Origin: Myxococcales bacterium
GTDB taxonomy: Bacteria > Myxococcota > Myxococcia > Myxococcales > JAJYLH01
Direction: 5' to 3'
Length of the DNA: 64,000 bases
NCBI GenBank assembly: GCA_021787845.1
Contig: JAJYLH010000010.1
Coordinates: forward strand, 1-64,000
In this document: positions 46,131 through 54,320 of the stretch, piece after piece
Layout of the letters: each line of letters starts with the position of its first letter
Numbering within the stretch: position 1 is the stretch's first letter
Made by a program: the position numbers and the translations under genes
The notes under the pieces: generated by a model
Seen by the model: only the letters and a program-made list of their open reading frames with translations
Databases searched by the model: none
Told to the model about the DNA's origin: nothing

Positions 46131-47197
46131 CGGGAGGAGACGCCGAGCAGCGCGCGCCAGCGGCGGGCGAACAGGTCGAACGAATACCGCTCGTCATAGA
46201 AGCTTCGCAGCCGCTGCGGCTCGAGCTCGCCGCGGTGGAGCCGCTCGCCGACGCGCTCGATCGCCTGCGCGAGCGCGCGCGGATCCCCGTAGCGGCACAG
46301 CTCGCTCACCTCCGGGGACAAGACCTCGGGAATCGCGCCCGCCGCCGCGCCGATGCAGGGCCGGCCGGCAGCGAGCGCTTCGAGCAGGACGATGCCGAAC
46401 CCCTCCTGGGCGCTCGGCAGGCAGAGCAGGTCGGCGCGATCGATCTCCCGGCGCTTCTGCTCCTCGCTAGCCCTGCCGGTGAACACGACCCGGCGGTCGA
46501 CCCCGTGGCGGGCGGCGAGCGCCTCGAAGGCGGGCCGTCCGGGGCCGTCGCCGACGACGCGGACTTCCCAGGAATCGGGGAGAAACCGCGCCGCTTCGAC
46601 GAGCGTCGCGATGCCTTTCATCGGCTCGGCGGTGGTCAGACGGCTGACGCAGACGACCCGGCGGCGGTCGGCGGCCGGTCGCGGCGAGACCGGCGCTTCC
46701 GCCTGGCGCCCGGCGGTCAGCGGCACCACCTCGATCGCCACGTCCCGGCGCAGCCGGTCGCCGTTGCACTCGAGAAATTGGTCGCGCGTGAAGACGGTCG
46801 TGAAGACGAGCCGGTCGACGGCGCCCAGCCCGAGGGCGTGCCGGAGCGACAGCCGCTGCCACATCTCGCGGCCGTGCGCGAGGACGGTGACGCGCGAGCG
46901 CCGGCGGTGCGGGAGGGCGGCGAGCGGCGTCGTGAGCCCGACGTGCGCGAAGAGGAGCTCTCCCTCGTCCAGCAGGCATTCCCGAACGGTCATGAGCGCG
47001 TAGGGACCCTGGCGCGCGAGGCGGGTGACGCTCGCGCTCGCGGGCAGCGGGTGGCGCGGCTCGTGGCGGTCGAGGTCGAAACATCGCACCGGTGCCGGGT
47101 CGAGCGCCTCGACGATGGTTCTCGCGTACGAGGCGATGCCGCCGTCGATGAGCAGCGCCGGGCAGAACAGGCGGATGGAGCGTTCGCGGGCGGGCAT
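46127..47197 (-). CDS. Glycosyltransferase, GT4 family
   Basis: About 356 residues. ALLIDGGIASYARTIVEAL opens the acceptor domain, and VVCVSRLTTAEPMKGIATLVEAA begins the donor domain. The E-x7-E motif lies in LPSAQEGFGIVLLEALAAGRP. The preceding GT2 gene ends 2 bp before the ATG, and the next GT4 overlaps. Three transferases in this unit suggest a short oligosaccharide or core extension. Confidence 0.89.
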   Translation of the reverse strand: MPARERSIRLFCPALLIDGGIASYARTIVEALDPAPVRCFDLDRHEPRHPLPASASVTRLARQGPYALMTVRECLLDEGELLFAHVGLTTPLAALPHRRRSRVTVLAHGREMWQRLSLRHALGLGAVDRLVFTTVFTRDQFLECNGDRLRRDVAIEVVPLTAGRQAEAPVSPRPAADRRRVVCVSRLTTAEPMKGIATLVEAARFLPDSWEVRVVGDGPGRPAFEALAARHGVDRRVVFTGRASEEQKRREIDRADLLCLPSAQEGFGIVLLEALAAGRPCIGAAAGAIPEVLSPEVSELCRYGDPRALAQAIERVGERLHRGELEPQRLRSFYDERYSFDLFARRWRALLGVSSR

Positions 47198-47199
47198 CC

Positions 47200-48087
47200 C
47201 TAGCCGTCCCTCGGGCGGCCGGCCAGCCGGCGCGCGCCCACCGCGCAGAAGTGAACGTCGACGAGGACGTTGTAGGCGAGGTCGTGGAGCAGGTGGTAGG
47301 CACCACCGCCAAAGCCATCCTTGTAGCCTTGCTGGAAGGTCATGACGTACGAGAAGCGCGCCAGCGACCGCCAGAAAGGCGGGAGCGCCGCGTACAGACG
47401 GCGCTTGTCGAGCCGCGCGCGAGCGAGAGCACCGGCGGGCGGCGTCGGCGACCACAGCTCGTCCCACAGCGCCTGGGCCTCGACCGGCGCATAGGCGCGG
47501 TGCTTCTTCACCCACCGACCCAGGCCGCTCTCGTTGCGATGGCCGACCAGGGTCTCGAGGTCCACCTCCTCGCCGTCGACCACCAGGTGCTCGTTGACGA
47601 CCCGTTCGTCGCATCTTCCCCGGCCGCGCTTGACGATGCGCAGAATCCGGTTGTCCTGCATGCCGCCGAACGCGACGCGGGCGTTTCCCCACGCGAGCCA
47701 GCGTCGAATCGCGAAGCCCGCGACGTGCTCGCCCGCCCGCGCGATGGCCTGGGCCAGCTCGTCGAGAAACGGGCCGTCGACGAACTCGTCGGCGTCGAGG
47801 AAGAAGACCCAGCCGGCCGAGATCGGGAGATGGTCGAGCGCCCAGTTGCGCTGCGCGGCGAAACCCGGCCAGGGGTTCTCATGCACCATCGCGCCGGCCG
47901 CCCGGGCGAGGTCGATGGTGCGGTCGGTCGAACCGGAGTCGAGCACGAACACTTCGCGGGCGCGGCCGGCGACGCTGCGAACGGCGCGCTCGACGTTCTT
48001 CTCCTCGTCCTGGGTGAGGATGACGACCGCCACGTCGAGGGGGGCATCGTTCTCGGGCGCGCTTTGCCGGTCGCCTCGCTCGCCCAT
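47200..48087 (-). CDS. GT2 glycosyltransferase, WaaE/KdtX-like
   Basis: About 295 residues. The GT-A domain starts VAVVILTQDEEKNVERAVRSV and carries the metal-binding FLDADEFVD (DxD). EVFVLDSGSTDRTIDLARAAGA is the signature of the WaaE/KdtX branch, which adds glucose to LPS inner core. The C-terminal amphipathic region (LHDLAYNVLVDVHF) fits membrane association. It is the first of three leftward transferase genes. Core-LPS function is inferred from similarity only. Confidence 0.87.
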   Translation of the reverse strand: MGERGDRQSAPENDAPLDVAVVILTQDEEKNVERAVRSVAGRAREVFVLDSGSTDRTIDLARAAGAMVHENPWPGFAAQRNWALDHLPISAGWVFFLDADEFVDGPFLDELAQAIARAGEHVAGFAIRRWLAWGNARVAFGGMQDNRILRIVKRGRGRCDERVVNEHLVVDGEEVDLETLVGHRNESGLGRWVKKHRAYAPVEAQALWDELWSPTPPAGALARARLDKRRLYAALPPFWRSLARFSYVMTFQQGYKDGFGGGAYHLLHDLAYNVLVDVHFCAVGARRLAGRPRDG

Positions 48088-48439
48088 CCCGCAGGAACTC
48101 CGCGCGTCTAGATTGCCGCGGAGCGAGTAGCAGGAACCCGACACCGGGTCAAGGCGACGAACGCACTGAAACCAGGCGCTCCAACGGCCGTTTGCGACCA
48201 AGGACTCGCCGTCTCGAGGACCTTGCGGCGAGGCTCGATCGTGGGGGGAAGCGGCCTTCCTTCGAGTTGCAACCCGCTCATCCTGATGGGCGGATCTGCC
48301 GTCACAGCCAGTGTTAATCGTTGCGAAAGTATCTTCACCTCGCATCGTCAGTCGTGGCACGGGCGTCCCCGCCCGTGTAGCCTTCGTTGTGGCTTTCACA
48401 GGCGAGGACGCCTGTGCCACGAGACCCCGACCCCGAACC
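48088..48439. other. 352-bp divergent intergenic region with a hairpin repeat
   Basis: It separates the leftward glycosyltransferases from the rightward amidotransferase gene and must hold promoters for both. A locally AT-rich stretch, about 48308-48345 (GTTAATCGTTGCGAAAGTATC), is the best promoter candidate, but I cannot fix boxes. A palindromic repeat sits at 48353-48422. Confidence 0.5.
48353..48422. repeat. Interspersed hairpin repeat (GTGGCACGGGCGTCCCCGCC type)
   Basis: GTGGCACGGGCGTCCCCGCC at the left and GGCGAGGACGCCTGTGCCAC at the right form nested palindromes ending in complementary GTGGCAC/GTGCCAC. It lies 18 bp before the amidotransferase ATG, so it could shape the 5' leader. Confidence 0.6.
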
Positions 48440-50341
48440 ATGTGCGGCATCGCTGGTCAAATCGCCTCTCGCCCTCCGCACCTCGAGCCGGCGCTGCACA
48501 CCCTCGTCCATCGCGGTCCCGACGACGAGGGGCTCCAGATCTTCCGCGCGGGGGACTGGCACGGCGCCCTGGGTTTTCGCCGCCTGGCGATCCTCGACCT
48601 GACACCGACGGGGCACCAGCCGATGTCCAACGAGGACGGCACGGTGTCGGTCATTTTCAACGGCGAGATCTACAACCGCCCCGAGCTGCGCGCCGCGCTC
48701 GAAGGACAGGGGCACCGCTTCCGGGGAACGTCCGACACCGAATGCCTGGTCCACGGCTATGAAGCCTGGGGCGACGCCGTCCTCGAACACCTGCGGGGGA
48801 TGTTCGCCCTCGCCGTCTGGGACGCCCGCCGGGAACGGCTCCTGCTCGCGCGCGACCGCATCGGCATCAAGCCGCTGTATTACTGCCTCGATCGCGGCGG
48901 CATCGCGTTCGCCTCCGAGATGAAGGCGCTCTTCGCGCTCGGCGCGCCGCGCGAGCTCGACCCGGCGTCCGTCGCCGAATATTTGCGCTACCTGTACGTT
49001 CCTCCGCCGGCCACGTTCTATCGCTCGATCCGACAGCTTCCGCCGGCGCACCTGCTGGTCTGGGAAAAAGGCGCCGTCCGAGTCCAACGCTATTGGGACC
49101 TGGCGCGGGTCGAGCCGGTGCGACGCCGCGCCACCGAGCTACGCGAAGTGGTGCGCGCGACGCTCGAGGAGGCGGTGCGGCTGCACCTCGCTTCCGACGT
49201 CCCTCTGGGCACCTTCCTCTCGGGCGGCGCCGACAGCTCCACGATCGCGGCGATGGCCGCGAAACTCTCCCCGACCCGGCTCAAGACCCTCACCCTCGTG
49301 TTCGGCGAGAAGGCCTACGACGAGGCGGCCTATGCGCGCGCGGTCGCCGCCAAGTACCAGACCGAGCACACGGAAATCGCGGTCCAGGCGAACTTGGTCG
49401 AGACGCTCCCGGCGATGCTCGACGCCTTCGATGAGCCGTTCGGCAATCCGACGGCGCTTCTCCTCTACCTCTTGGCGCGGGAGACCCGGCGGCACGTGAC
49501 GGTCGCTCTCGCTGGGGACGGCGGCGACGAGATGTTCCTCGGCTACCCGCGATATCAGGGGATCTGGCTCGCCGACCACCTTCGACGGATTCCTCCCGGT
49601 CTTCGCCGCATCGCCCTGCGGCCGCTCGCTGGGCGGTTGAGCGACTCCCTGGAGGGGCGCCACGTGTTTCGCCGAGCGCGGGAGTTCCTCGAGTCCGCCG
49701 AGCTGGCGCCGGAGGCCGCGTACCAGCGTTGGGTGGCCTATCGATCATTGGACCAGGCGCTCGATCTGTTGCATCCGGACCTCCGGCGGCCGGCCGCGGC
49801 GGAGGCGAGGCGAGATTTCCTCTGGCAGGCCTTCGCCGACGCACCCGAGGACGCAGCGCCCGGCCGCGCCGCCTTCGTCGACGTGCAGAGCTTCTTGCCG
49901 AACAACGTGCTCGCTTACAGCGACCGGATGAGCATGGCGCATTCGTTGGAAATCCGGGTCCCCTTCTGCGACCACAAGGTCGCCGAGCTCGCGGCCTCCA
50001 TTCCCGCGTCCCAGCGGATGCCGTCCGGGAGGCTCAAGGCGCTCTTGCGCAGCTCGGTCGCCGATCTCTGGCCTGACGTGGTCCGACGGCGAAGGGACAA
50101 GGTCGGGCTCAACCCGCCGCTCGGCGTGTGGCTTCGCCGTGACTTGGCCCCGCTCGTCGAAGAGACGCTGTCGCCAGCGGCGCTCGGGCAGAGCGGCCTG
50201 CTCGACCCGGCGGCCGTCGGCGCGCTGCTGGCCGAACACCGGCTCGGTCGCCGTGATCGGTCGCTCGAGGTCTGGTCGCTGATCGTCCTGGAGTCTTGGC
50301 ATCGTTCACTGACCAAGGCGTCCGGACCCGGCCCGTCTTGA
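48440..50341 (+). CDS. Asparagine-synthase-like glutamine amidotransferase
   Basis: About 633 residues. The catalytic Cys2 follows Met in MCGIAGQI, starting a glutamine-hydrolysing Ntn domain (VFNGEIYN-type stretch SVIFNGEIYN, RDRIGIKPLYY). The C-terminal ATP-binding synthase domain has GTFLSGGADSSTIAAM and ALAGDGGDEMFLGYPRY. In polysaccharide loci such AsnB-type enzymes amidate sugar carboxyl groups. That role is inferred from the neighbours; a free asparagine synthase cannot be excluded. The upstream open frame is not part of the protein. Confidence 0.9.
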   Translation: MCGIAGQIASRPPHLEPALHTLVHRGPDDEGLQIFRAGDWHGALGFRRLAILDLTPTGHQPMSNEDGTVSVIFNGEIYNRPELRAALEGQGHRFRGTSDTECLVHGYEAWGDAVLEHLRGMFALAVWDARRERLLLARDRIGIKPLYYCLDRGGIAFASEMKALFALGAPRELDPASVAEYLRYLYVPPPATFYRSIRQLPPAHLLVWEKGAVRVQRYWDLARVEPVRRRATELREVVRATLEEAVRLHLASDVPLGTFLSGGADSSTIAAMAAKLSPTRLKTLTLVFGEKAYDEAAYARAVAAKYQTEHTEIAVQANLVETLPAMLDAFDEPFGNPTALLLYLLARETRRHVTVALAGDGGDEMFLGYPRYQGIWLADHLRRIPPGLRRIALRPLAGRLSDSLEGRHVFRRAREFLESAELAPEAAYQRWVAYRSLDQALDLLHPDLRRPAAAEARRDFLWQAFADAPEDAAPGRAAFVDVQSFLPNNVLAYSDRMSMAHSLEIRVPFCDHKVAELAASIPASQRMPSGRLKALLRSSVADLWPDVVRRRRDKVGLNPPLGVWLRRDLAPLVEETLSPAALGQSGLLDPAAVGALLAEHRLGRRDRSLEVWSLIVLESWHRSLTKASGPGPS

Positions 50342-50786
50342 GCCAGCCCGGAATGGTGTCGCTCCTGTCCGGGTCGTCGCGATGGGTTTCTTCCACGCTT
50401 ACCCGCTTGACGCACTTGCCCTGATGTTGGAGTTGGCGGGTCCATCCATATCAGTGTCTGGGTCGGATGCGGCGTCCCGAGCCAACCCGGGCACTGACGT
50501 GCCCGGCTTCAACGTCCGGCAAGTGCGTCAACCGGAAAGGCATGGTTTGTTCTGCTTCCGCGGCTCGCTCGAGCGGAGGGCACAGCTCGCCTTCGAGCGG
50601 ACGGCCGCCTAGCGCTGCCGGCAGGAAATCGCCCGGACGCCGCGCGGGTTCTCGACCGGCCGGCGATGAAGCTTCGCGCCCAAAGGCACACAAAGCCTGG
50701 CGCATCTGCTACACGGCGCGACCGGAGGCGTGGGTCGCCGAGAGGGCGCGACGGCACTGCGGGCGGGCACGACCAAGAGGCCGACG
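50342..50786. other. 445-bp intergenic region with a MITE-like element
   Basis: It lies between the amidotransferase gene and the UbiA-HAD gene. It contains the 125-bp inverted-repeat element at 50407-50531. No gene is visible. The promoter of the arabinose-donor module is probably here or the module is read from upstream. Confidence 0.55.
50407..50531. mobile_element. MITE-like element with perfect 14-bp terminal inverted repeats
   Basis: TTGACGCACTTGCC at 50407-50420 is the exact reverse complement of GGCAAGTGCGTCAA at 50518-50531. Inside is the palindrome CCGGGCACTGACGTGCCCGG (50487-50506), a family B variant in which both arms changed together so pairing is kept. It has no coding capacity, so any movement would need a transposase from elsewhere. 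Confidence 0.5.
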
Positions 50787-52247
50787 ATGGCGAAGACGGC
50801 GACGAGCGTGGTCGAACAGGCGCCGGCACGGGCGGCACCAGCGCTGCCGCTGTGCGTGGACCTCGACGGCACCCTCATCGCGACCGACGTCTTCGTCGAG
50901 TCGACCCTTGCGGTGGTCGCCCGCCATCCGCTCTGGGTGCCGCGCCTCGCGCTGCTCTTCCTGCATGGCCGCTCGCGGGCGAAGTCCTTCGTCTCCGAGC
51001 ACGGAGAGCTCGACGTCGAGGCTCTGCCGTATCGCGAGGACGTGCTCGAGTTCCTGCGCGAGGAGCGGGCGAAGGGGCGGACGCTCGTGCTGGCGACGGC
51101 GGCCCATCGCCTCCTCGCGCAAAAGGTCGCCGCGCACCTCGGCCTCTTCGACGACGTGCTCGCCAGCAGCGGTTCGACCAACCTGAAGGGCACCCACAAG
51201 GCGGAAGCGCTGGCGCAGCGCTTTGGGGAAAAGGGCTTTTCGTACGCGGGCGACGCGCGGGTGGACCAGGCCGTGTGGGCGCGCGCGGGCGAGGCCGTCG
51301 TGGTCGGGTCAGCGGCGCTCGCGCGACGGGCGGCGCGAACGACCCCGGTCGCGAAGACGTTCGCGCCCGAGCCGCCAGGGCTCAAAGCCGCCGTCAGGGC
51401 ACTGCGCGTCCATCAATGGCTGAAGAACCTGCTCGTCTTTCTGCCTGCCTTCGCGGCGCATCGGCTGCGCGACCCGGCGACCCTCGTCGCCGCGCTCATC
51501 GCCTTCTGGGCCTTCAGCCTCTGCGCCTCGGCGGTCTACGTCGCGAACGATCTCGCCGATCTGTCGAGCGACCGGCGGCACCGTTCCAAGCGAACCCGGC
51601 CGTTCGCGTCGGGCGCGGTTCCCATCGCCGCCGGCCTGGGAGCGATACCGCTCCTGCTCCTTTCGTCGGCGGTCCTCGCGACTTTGCTGCCGCCGTCGTT
51701 CGGCCTCGTGCTCGCGAGCTACTTCGTCCTGACGACGCTCTACACCTTCTCGCTCAAGCGGATCGCGCTCGTCGACGTGCTCGCTCTCGCCGGACTCTAC
51801 GCGGTGCGCATCTTCGCCGGCGGCGCGGCGGCCGAGGTCGCGGTCTCGCCTTGGCTCATCGCATTCGCGCTCTTCCTCTTTTTGTCGCTGGCGCTCGTCA
51901 AACGAGTCTCGGAGCTGCAAGCGGCGACGAACGGCGGCGCGTCGCTCTCCGGTCGCGGCTACCAGCCCGGCGACCTCGAGGTGCTCCGCCAGATGGGCAT
52001 CGCGAGCGGCTACCTCGCGGTGCTGGTCCTCGCGCTGTACCTCCAGAGCGCGAAGGTCGAGGGCCTCTACCGGCGGCCGGAGCTGCTGTGGCTCGCGTGT
52101 CCGCTCCTGCTCTTCTGGGTGAGCCGCGCCTGGCTCGTCACCCACCGCGGCGAGATGCACGACGACCCGGTCGTCTTCGCCCTCCGGGACCCCTTGAGCC
52201 TGGCGGTCGGCGTGCTCACGGTGCTGATCGTGGTGCTCGCGACATGA
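50787..52247 (+). CDS. HAD phosphatase fused to UbiA prenyltransferase (polyprenyl-P phosphoribosyl transferase)
   Basis: About 486 residues. Residues about 20-210 are a HAD domain (D25-L-D-G-T, LVLATAAHRLL, SYAGDARVD). Residues about 225-486 are a multi-span UbiA domain. RVHQWLKNLLVFLP and N254-D-L-A-D...SDRRHRSKRTRPFASG closely follow the mycobacterial enzyme that transfers 5-phosphoribose from PRPP to decaprenyl phosphate. The HAD part could then remove the 5-phosphate. The stop overlaps the DprE1-like start by ATGA. Start ATG 50787 has AAGAGG upstream; an earlier GTG is possible. Pathway role is inferred with the two next genes. Confidence 0.88.
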   Translation: MAKTATSVVEQAPARAAPALPLCVDLDGTLIATDVFVESTLAVVARHPLWVPRLALLFLHGRSRAKSFVSEHGELDVEALPYREDVLEFLREERAKGRTLVLATAAHRLLAQKVAAHLGLFDDVLASSGSTNLKGTHKAEALAQRFGEKGFSYAGDARVDQAVWARAGEAVVVGSAALARRAARTTPVAKTFAPEPPGLKAAVRALRVHQWLKNLLVFLPAFAAHRLRDPATLVAALIAFWAFSLCASAVYVANDLADLSSDRRHRSKRTRPFASGAVPIAAGLGAIPLLLLSSAVLATLLPPSFGLVLASYFVLTTLYTFSLKRIALVDVLALAGLYAVRIFAGGAAAEVAVSPWLIAFALFLFLSLALVKRVSELQAATNGGASLSGRGYQPGDLEVLRQMGIASGYLAVLVLALYLQSAKVEGLYRRPELLWLACPLLLFWVSRAWLVTHRGEMHDDPVVFALRDPLSLAVGVLTVLIVVLAT

Positions 52248-53575
52248 CGGCGGCTCGTCGCATCGACTCCTGGGGGAGGGTGCTCCACGCCCGCCAGCTC
52301 CCGGTGCCCCTCGCCTGGCGCGACGTCTCCTTGGAAGCGCTGCCGGACAGCTCGCTCTTGGCGCACGGGCTCGGCCGGACGTACGGCGACGGATGCCTGA
52401 ACGATGGGGGAGCGCTCCTGCTCACCCGCGGGCTCGACCGGTTCATCGCCTTCGATTCGAAGACGGGGATCCTGCGTTGCGAGGCCGGCGTGTCGCTCGA
52501 AGAAATCATCCGCCTCGCCCTGCCGCGCGGGTGGTTCCTCCCGGTGACCCCGGGCACCAAGTACGTCACAGTCGGCGGCGCCATCGCGAACGACGTCCAC
52601 GGCAAGAACCACCATCGCGCGGGAACATTCGGGCGCTTCGTGCGGGCGTTCGAGCTCGTGCGTTCCGACGGGCGGGTCGAGTGCACGCCAGAGAAGAACG
52701 CGGACCTCTTTCGCGCGACCGTCGGCGGCTTGGGGCTGACCGGTCTCGTCACCTGGGCCGAAATCCAGCTCAAGCCGGTCACGAGCGCTATCGTCGAGCA
52801 GGAGGTCACGAAGTTTCGTTCGCTCGACGAGTTCTTCGCGCTCAACCAGGAGGCGGACCACAAGTTCGAGTACACCGTCGCGTGGATCGACGGGCTCGCG
52901 ACGGGACGTTCCCTCGGCCGCGGCCACTTCATCTCGGGCAACCACGCGCCCGCGGACCTGGCGCACCCCGGAAAAATCCGCGCGAAGCCGCTCCTCCGGG
53001 TGCCCTTCGACGCGCCGAAATGGCTCTTGAATCCCGTCACCATCCGCCTGTTCAACACGGCCTACTACCACCGCCAGCTCCGGCGCGTTTCCCGGTCGAC
53101 CACCTCGTTCGACCCGTTCTTCTACCCGCTCGACCTCGTCGGTGAGTGGAACCGCATCTATGGAACGGGAGGGCTCTTCCAGTACCAGTGCGCCGTCCCT
53201 CCCCAATCGATGCGCGAGGTGATTCGCGCCTTGCTCGTCGAAATCGCCCGCTCGCGCCAGGCCTCGTTTCTCGCGGTCTTGAAGACCTTCGGCGACCTGA
53301 AGAGCCCGGGCCTGATGTCCTTCCCGCGCCCGGGGGCGACGCTCTCGCTCGACTTCGCCAACCGCGGCGAAGTGACGAACGCCCTCTTCGAGCGGCTCGA
53401 CGCGATGGTCGAGGAATGCGGCGGGGCGCTCTACCCGGCGAAGGACGCGCGGATGAGCCCCGCGCGGTTCCGCCGGTTCTTCCCCGCCTGGGAGGAATTC
53501 GCGCGCCACCTCGAGCCGCGGTTCTCGTCCAGCTTCTGGCGGCGGGTGACCGATGCGAAAGGCGCGCGGGCATGA
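52244..53575 (+). CDS. dprE1: DprE1-like FAD oxidoreductase (polyprenyl-phosphoryl-ribose 2'-oxidase)
   Basis: About 443 residues, vanillyl-alcohol-oxidase fold. It oxidises C2' of polyprenyl-phosphoryl-ribose, the first half of ribose-to-arabinose epimerisation. Motifs match mycobacterial DprE1: GLGRTYGDGCLND, TPGTKYVTVGGAIANDVHGK with H119 just before GKNHH, and the catalytic-type K400 in YPAKDAR. The mycobacterial cysteine hit by benzothiazinones is replaced by S368 (ATLSLDF). It overlaps genes on both sides by ATGA, so all three are coupled. Confidence 0.93.
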   Translation: MTAARRIDSWGRVLHARQLPVPLAWRDVSLEALPDSSLLAHGLGRTYGDGCLNDGGALLLTRGLDRFIAFDSKTGILRCEAGVSLEEIIRLALPRGWFLPVTPGTKYVTVGGAIANDVHGKNHHRAGTFGRFVRAFELVRSDGRVECTPEKNADLFRATVGGLGLTGLVTWAEIQLKPVTSAIVEQEVTKFRSLDEFFALNQEADHKFEYTVAWIDGLATGRSLGRGHFISGNHAPADLAHPGKIRAKPLLRVPFDAPKWLLNPVTIRLFNTAYYHRQLRRVSRSTTSFDPFFYPLDLVGEWNRIYGTGGLFQYQCAVPPQSMREVIRALLVEIARSRQASFLAVLKTFGDLKSPGLMSFPRPGATLSLDFANRGEVTNALFERLDAMVEECGGALYPAKDARMSPARFRRFFPAWEEFARHLEPRFSSSFWRRVTDAKGARA

Positions 53576-54309
53576 AGCGGATTCTGGTGCTGGGCGCGAA
53601 CAGCGCGATCGCCCAGGGCGCCGAGCGGGAGGCCTCCCGCCAAGGCGATGCGCTCTTTCTCGTCGCGCGCAACGAGGAGCACCTGGCGCAGGTGGCCGAC
53701 GACCTGCGCGTGCGTGGCGCCTCCCAGGTTCACACGCTGGCCGCCGACCTGACGGACGCGACGCGGCATGAGGCGATTCTCGACGCGGCCGAGGCGGCGC
53801 TGGGCTCGGTCGACGGCGCGCTCGTCGCGCATGGCGTGCTGACCGATCAGCCGGCCGCCGAACGCGACCCGGAAGTGCTCCGCCGTGATTTCGACGTGAA
53901 CTTCCTCTCCGCCGCGTCGCTCTTGACGCACCTCGCGAATCGATTCGAAGCGAGAGGCTCGGGAGCGCTGGTGGTCATCTCCAGCGTCGCCGGTGACCGC
54001 GGGCGGCAGAGCAACTACGCCTACGGCTCGGCGAAGGCCGCCTTGAGCGCTTTTGCCTCCGGGCTGCGCAACCGCTTGGCGAAGAGCCGCGTCACCGTCA
54101 CCACGGTCAAGGCCGGCTTCGTCGACACGCCGATGACCGCGCACGTGGCGAAGAACGCGCTCTTCGCGTCCGCTGGCGACCTGGGCCGCGCGATCTACCG
54201 CTGCTTCGACAAGCCGCGCGACGTCGTCTACCTGCCGTGGTTCTGGCGGCCGATCATGGGCGTCGTGCGCGCGGTGCCCGAACGCCTCTTCAAGCAGATG
54301 AAGCTGTAG
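53572..54309 (+). CDS. dprE2: DprE2-like short-chain reductase (keto intermediate to arabinose)
   Basis: About 245 residues, SDR family. The NAD(P) site is ILVLGANSAIAQGAEREA and the catalytic YxxxK is in SNYAYGSAKAALSAF, preceded by SSVAGDRGR as in mycobacterial DprE2. It would reduce the 2'-keto intermediate to polyprenyl-phosphoryl-arabinofuranose. A C-terminal hydrophobic/basic tail (PWFWRPIMGVVRAVPERLFKQ) could touch the membrane. The next gene starts 11 bp after its stop. Confidence 0.92.
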   Translation: MKRILVLGANSAIAQGAEREASRQGDALFLVARNEEHLAQVADDLRVRGASQVHTLAADLTDATRHEAILDAAEAALGSVDGALVAHGVLTDQPAAERDPEVLRRDFDVNFLSAASLLTHLANRFEARGSGALVVISSVAGDRGRQSNYAYGSAKAALSAFASGLRNRLAKSRVTVTTVKAGFVDTPMTAHVAKNALFASAGDLGRAIYRCFDKPRDVVYLPWFWRPIMGVVRAVPERLFKQMKL

Positions 54310-54320
54310 GAGATCTCCCC

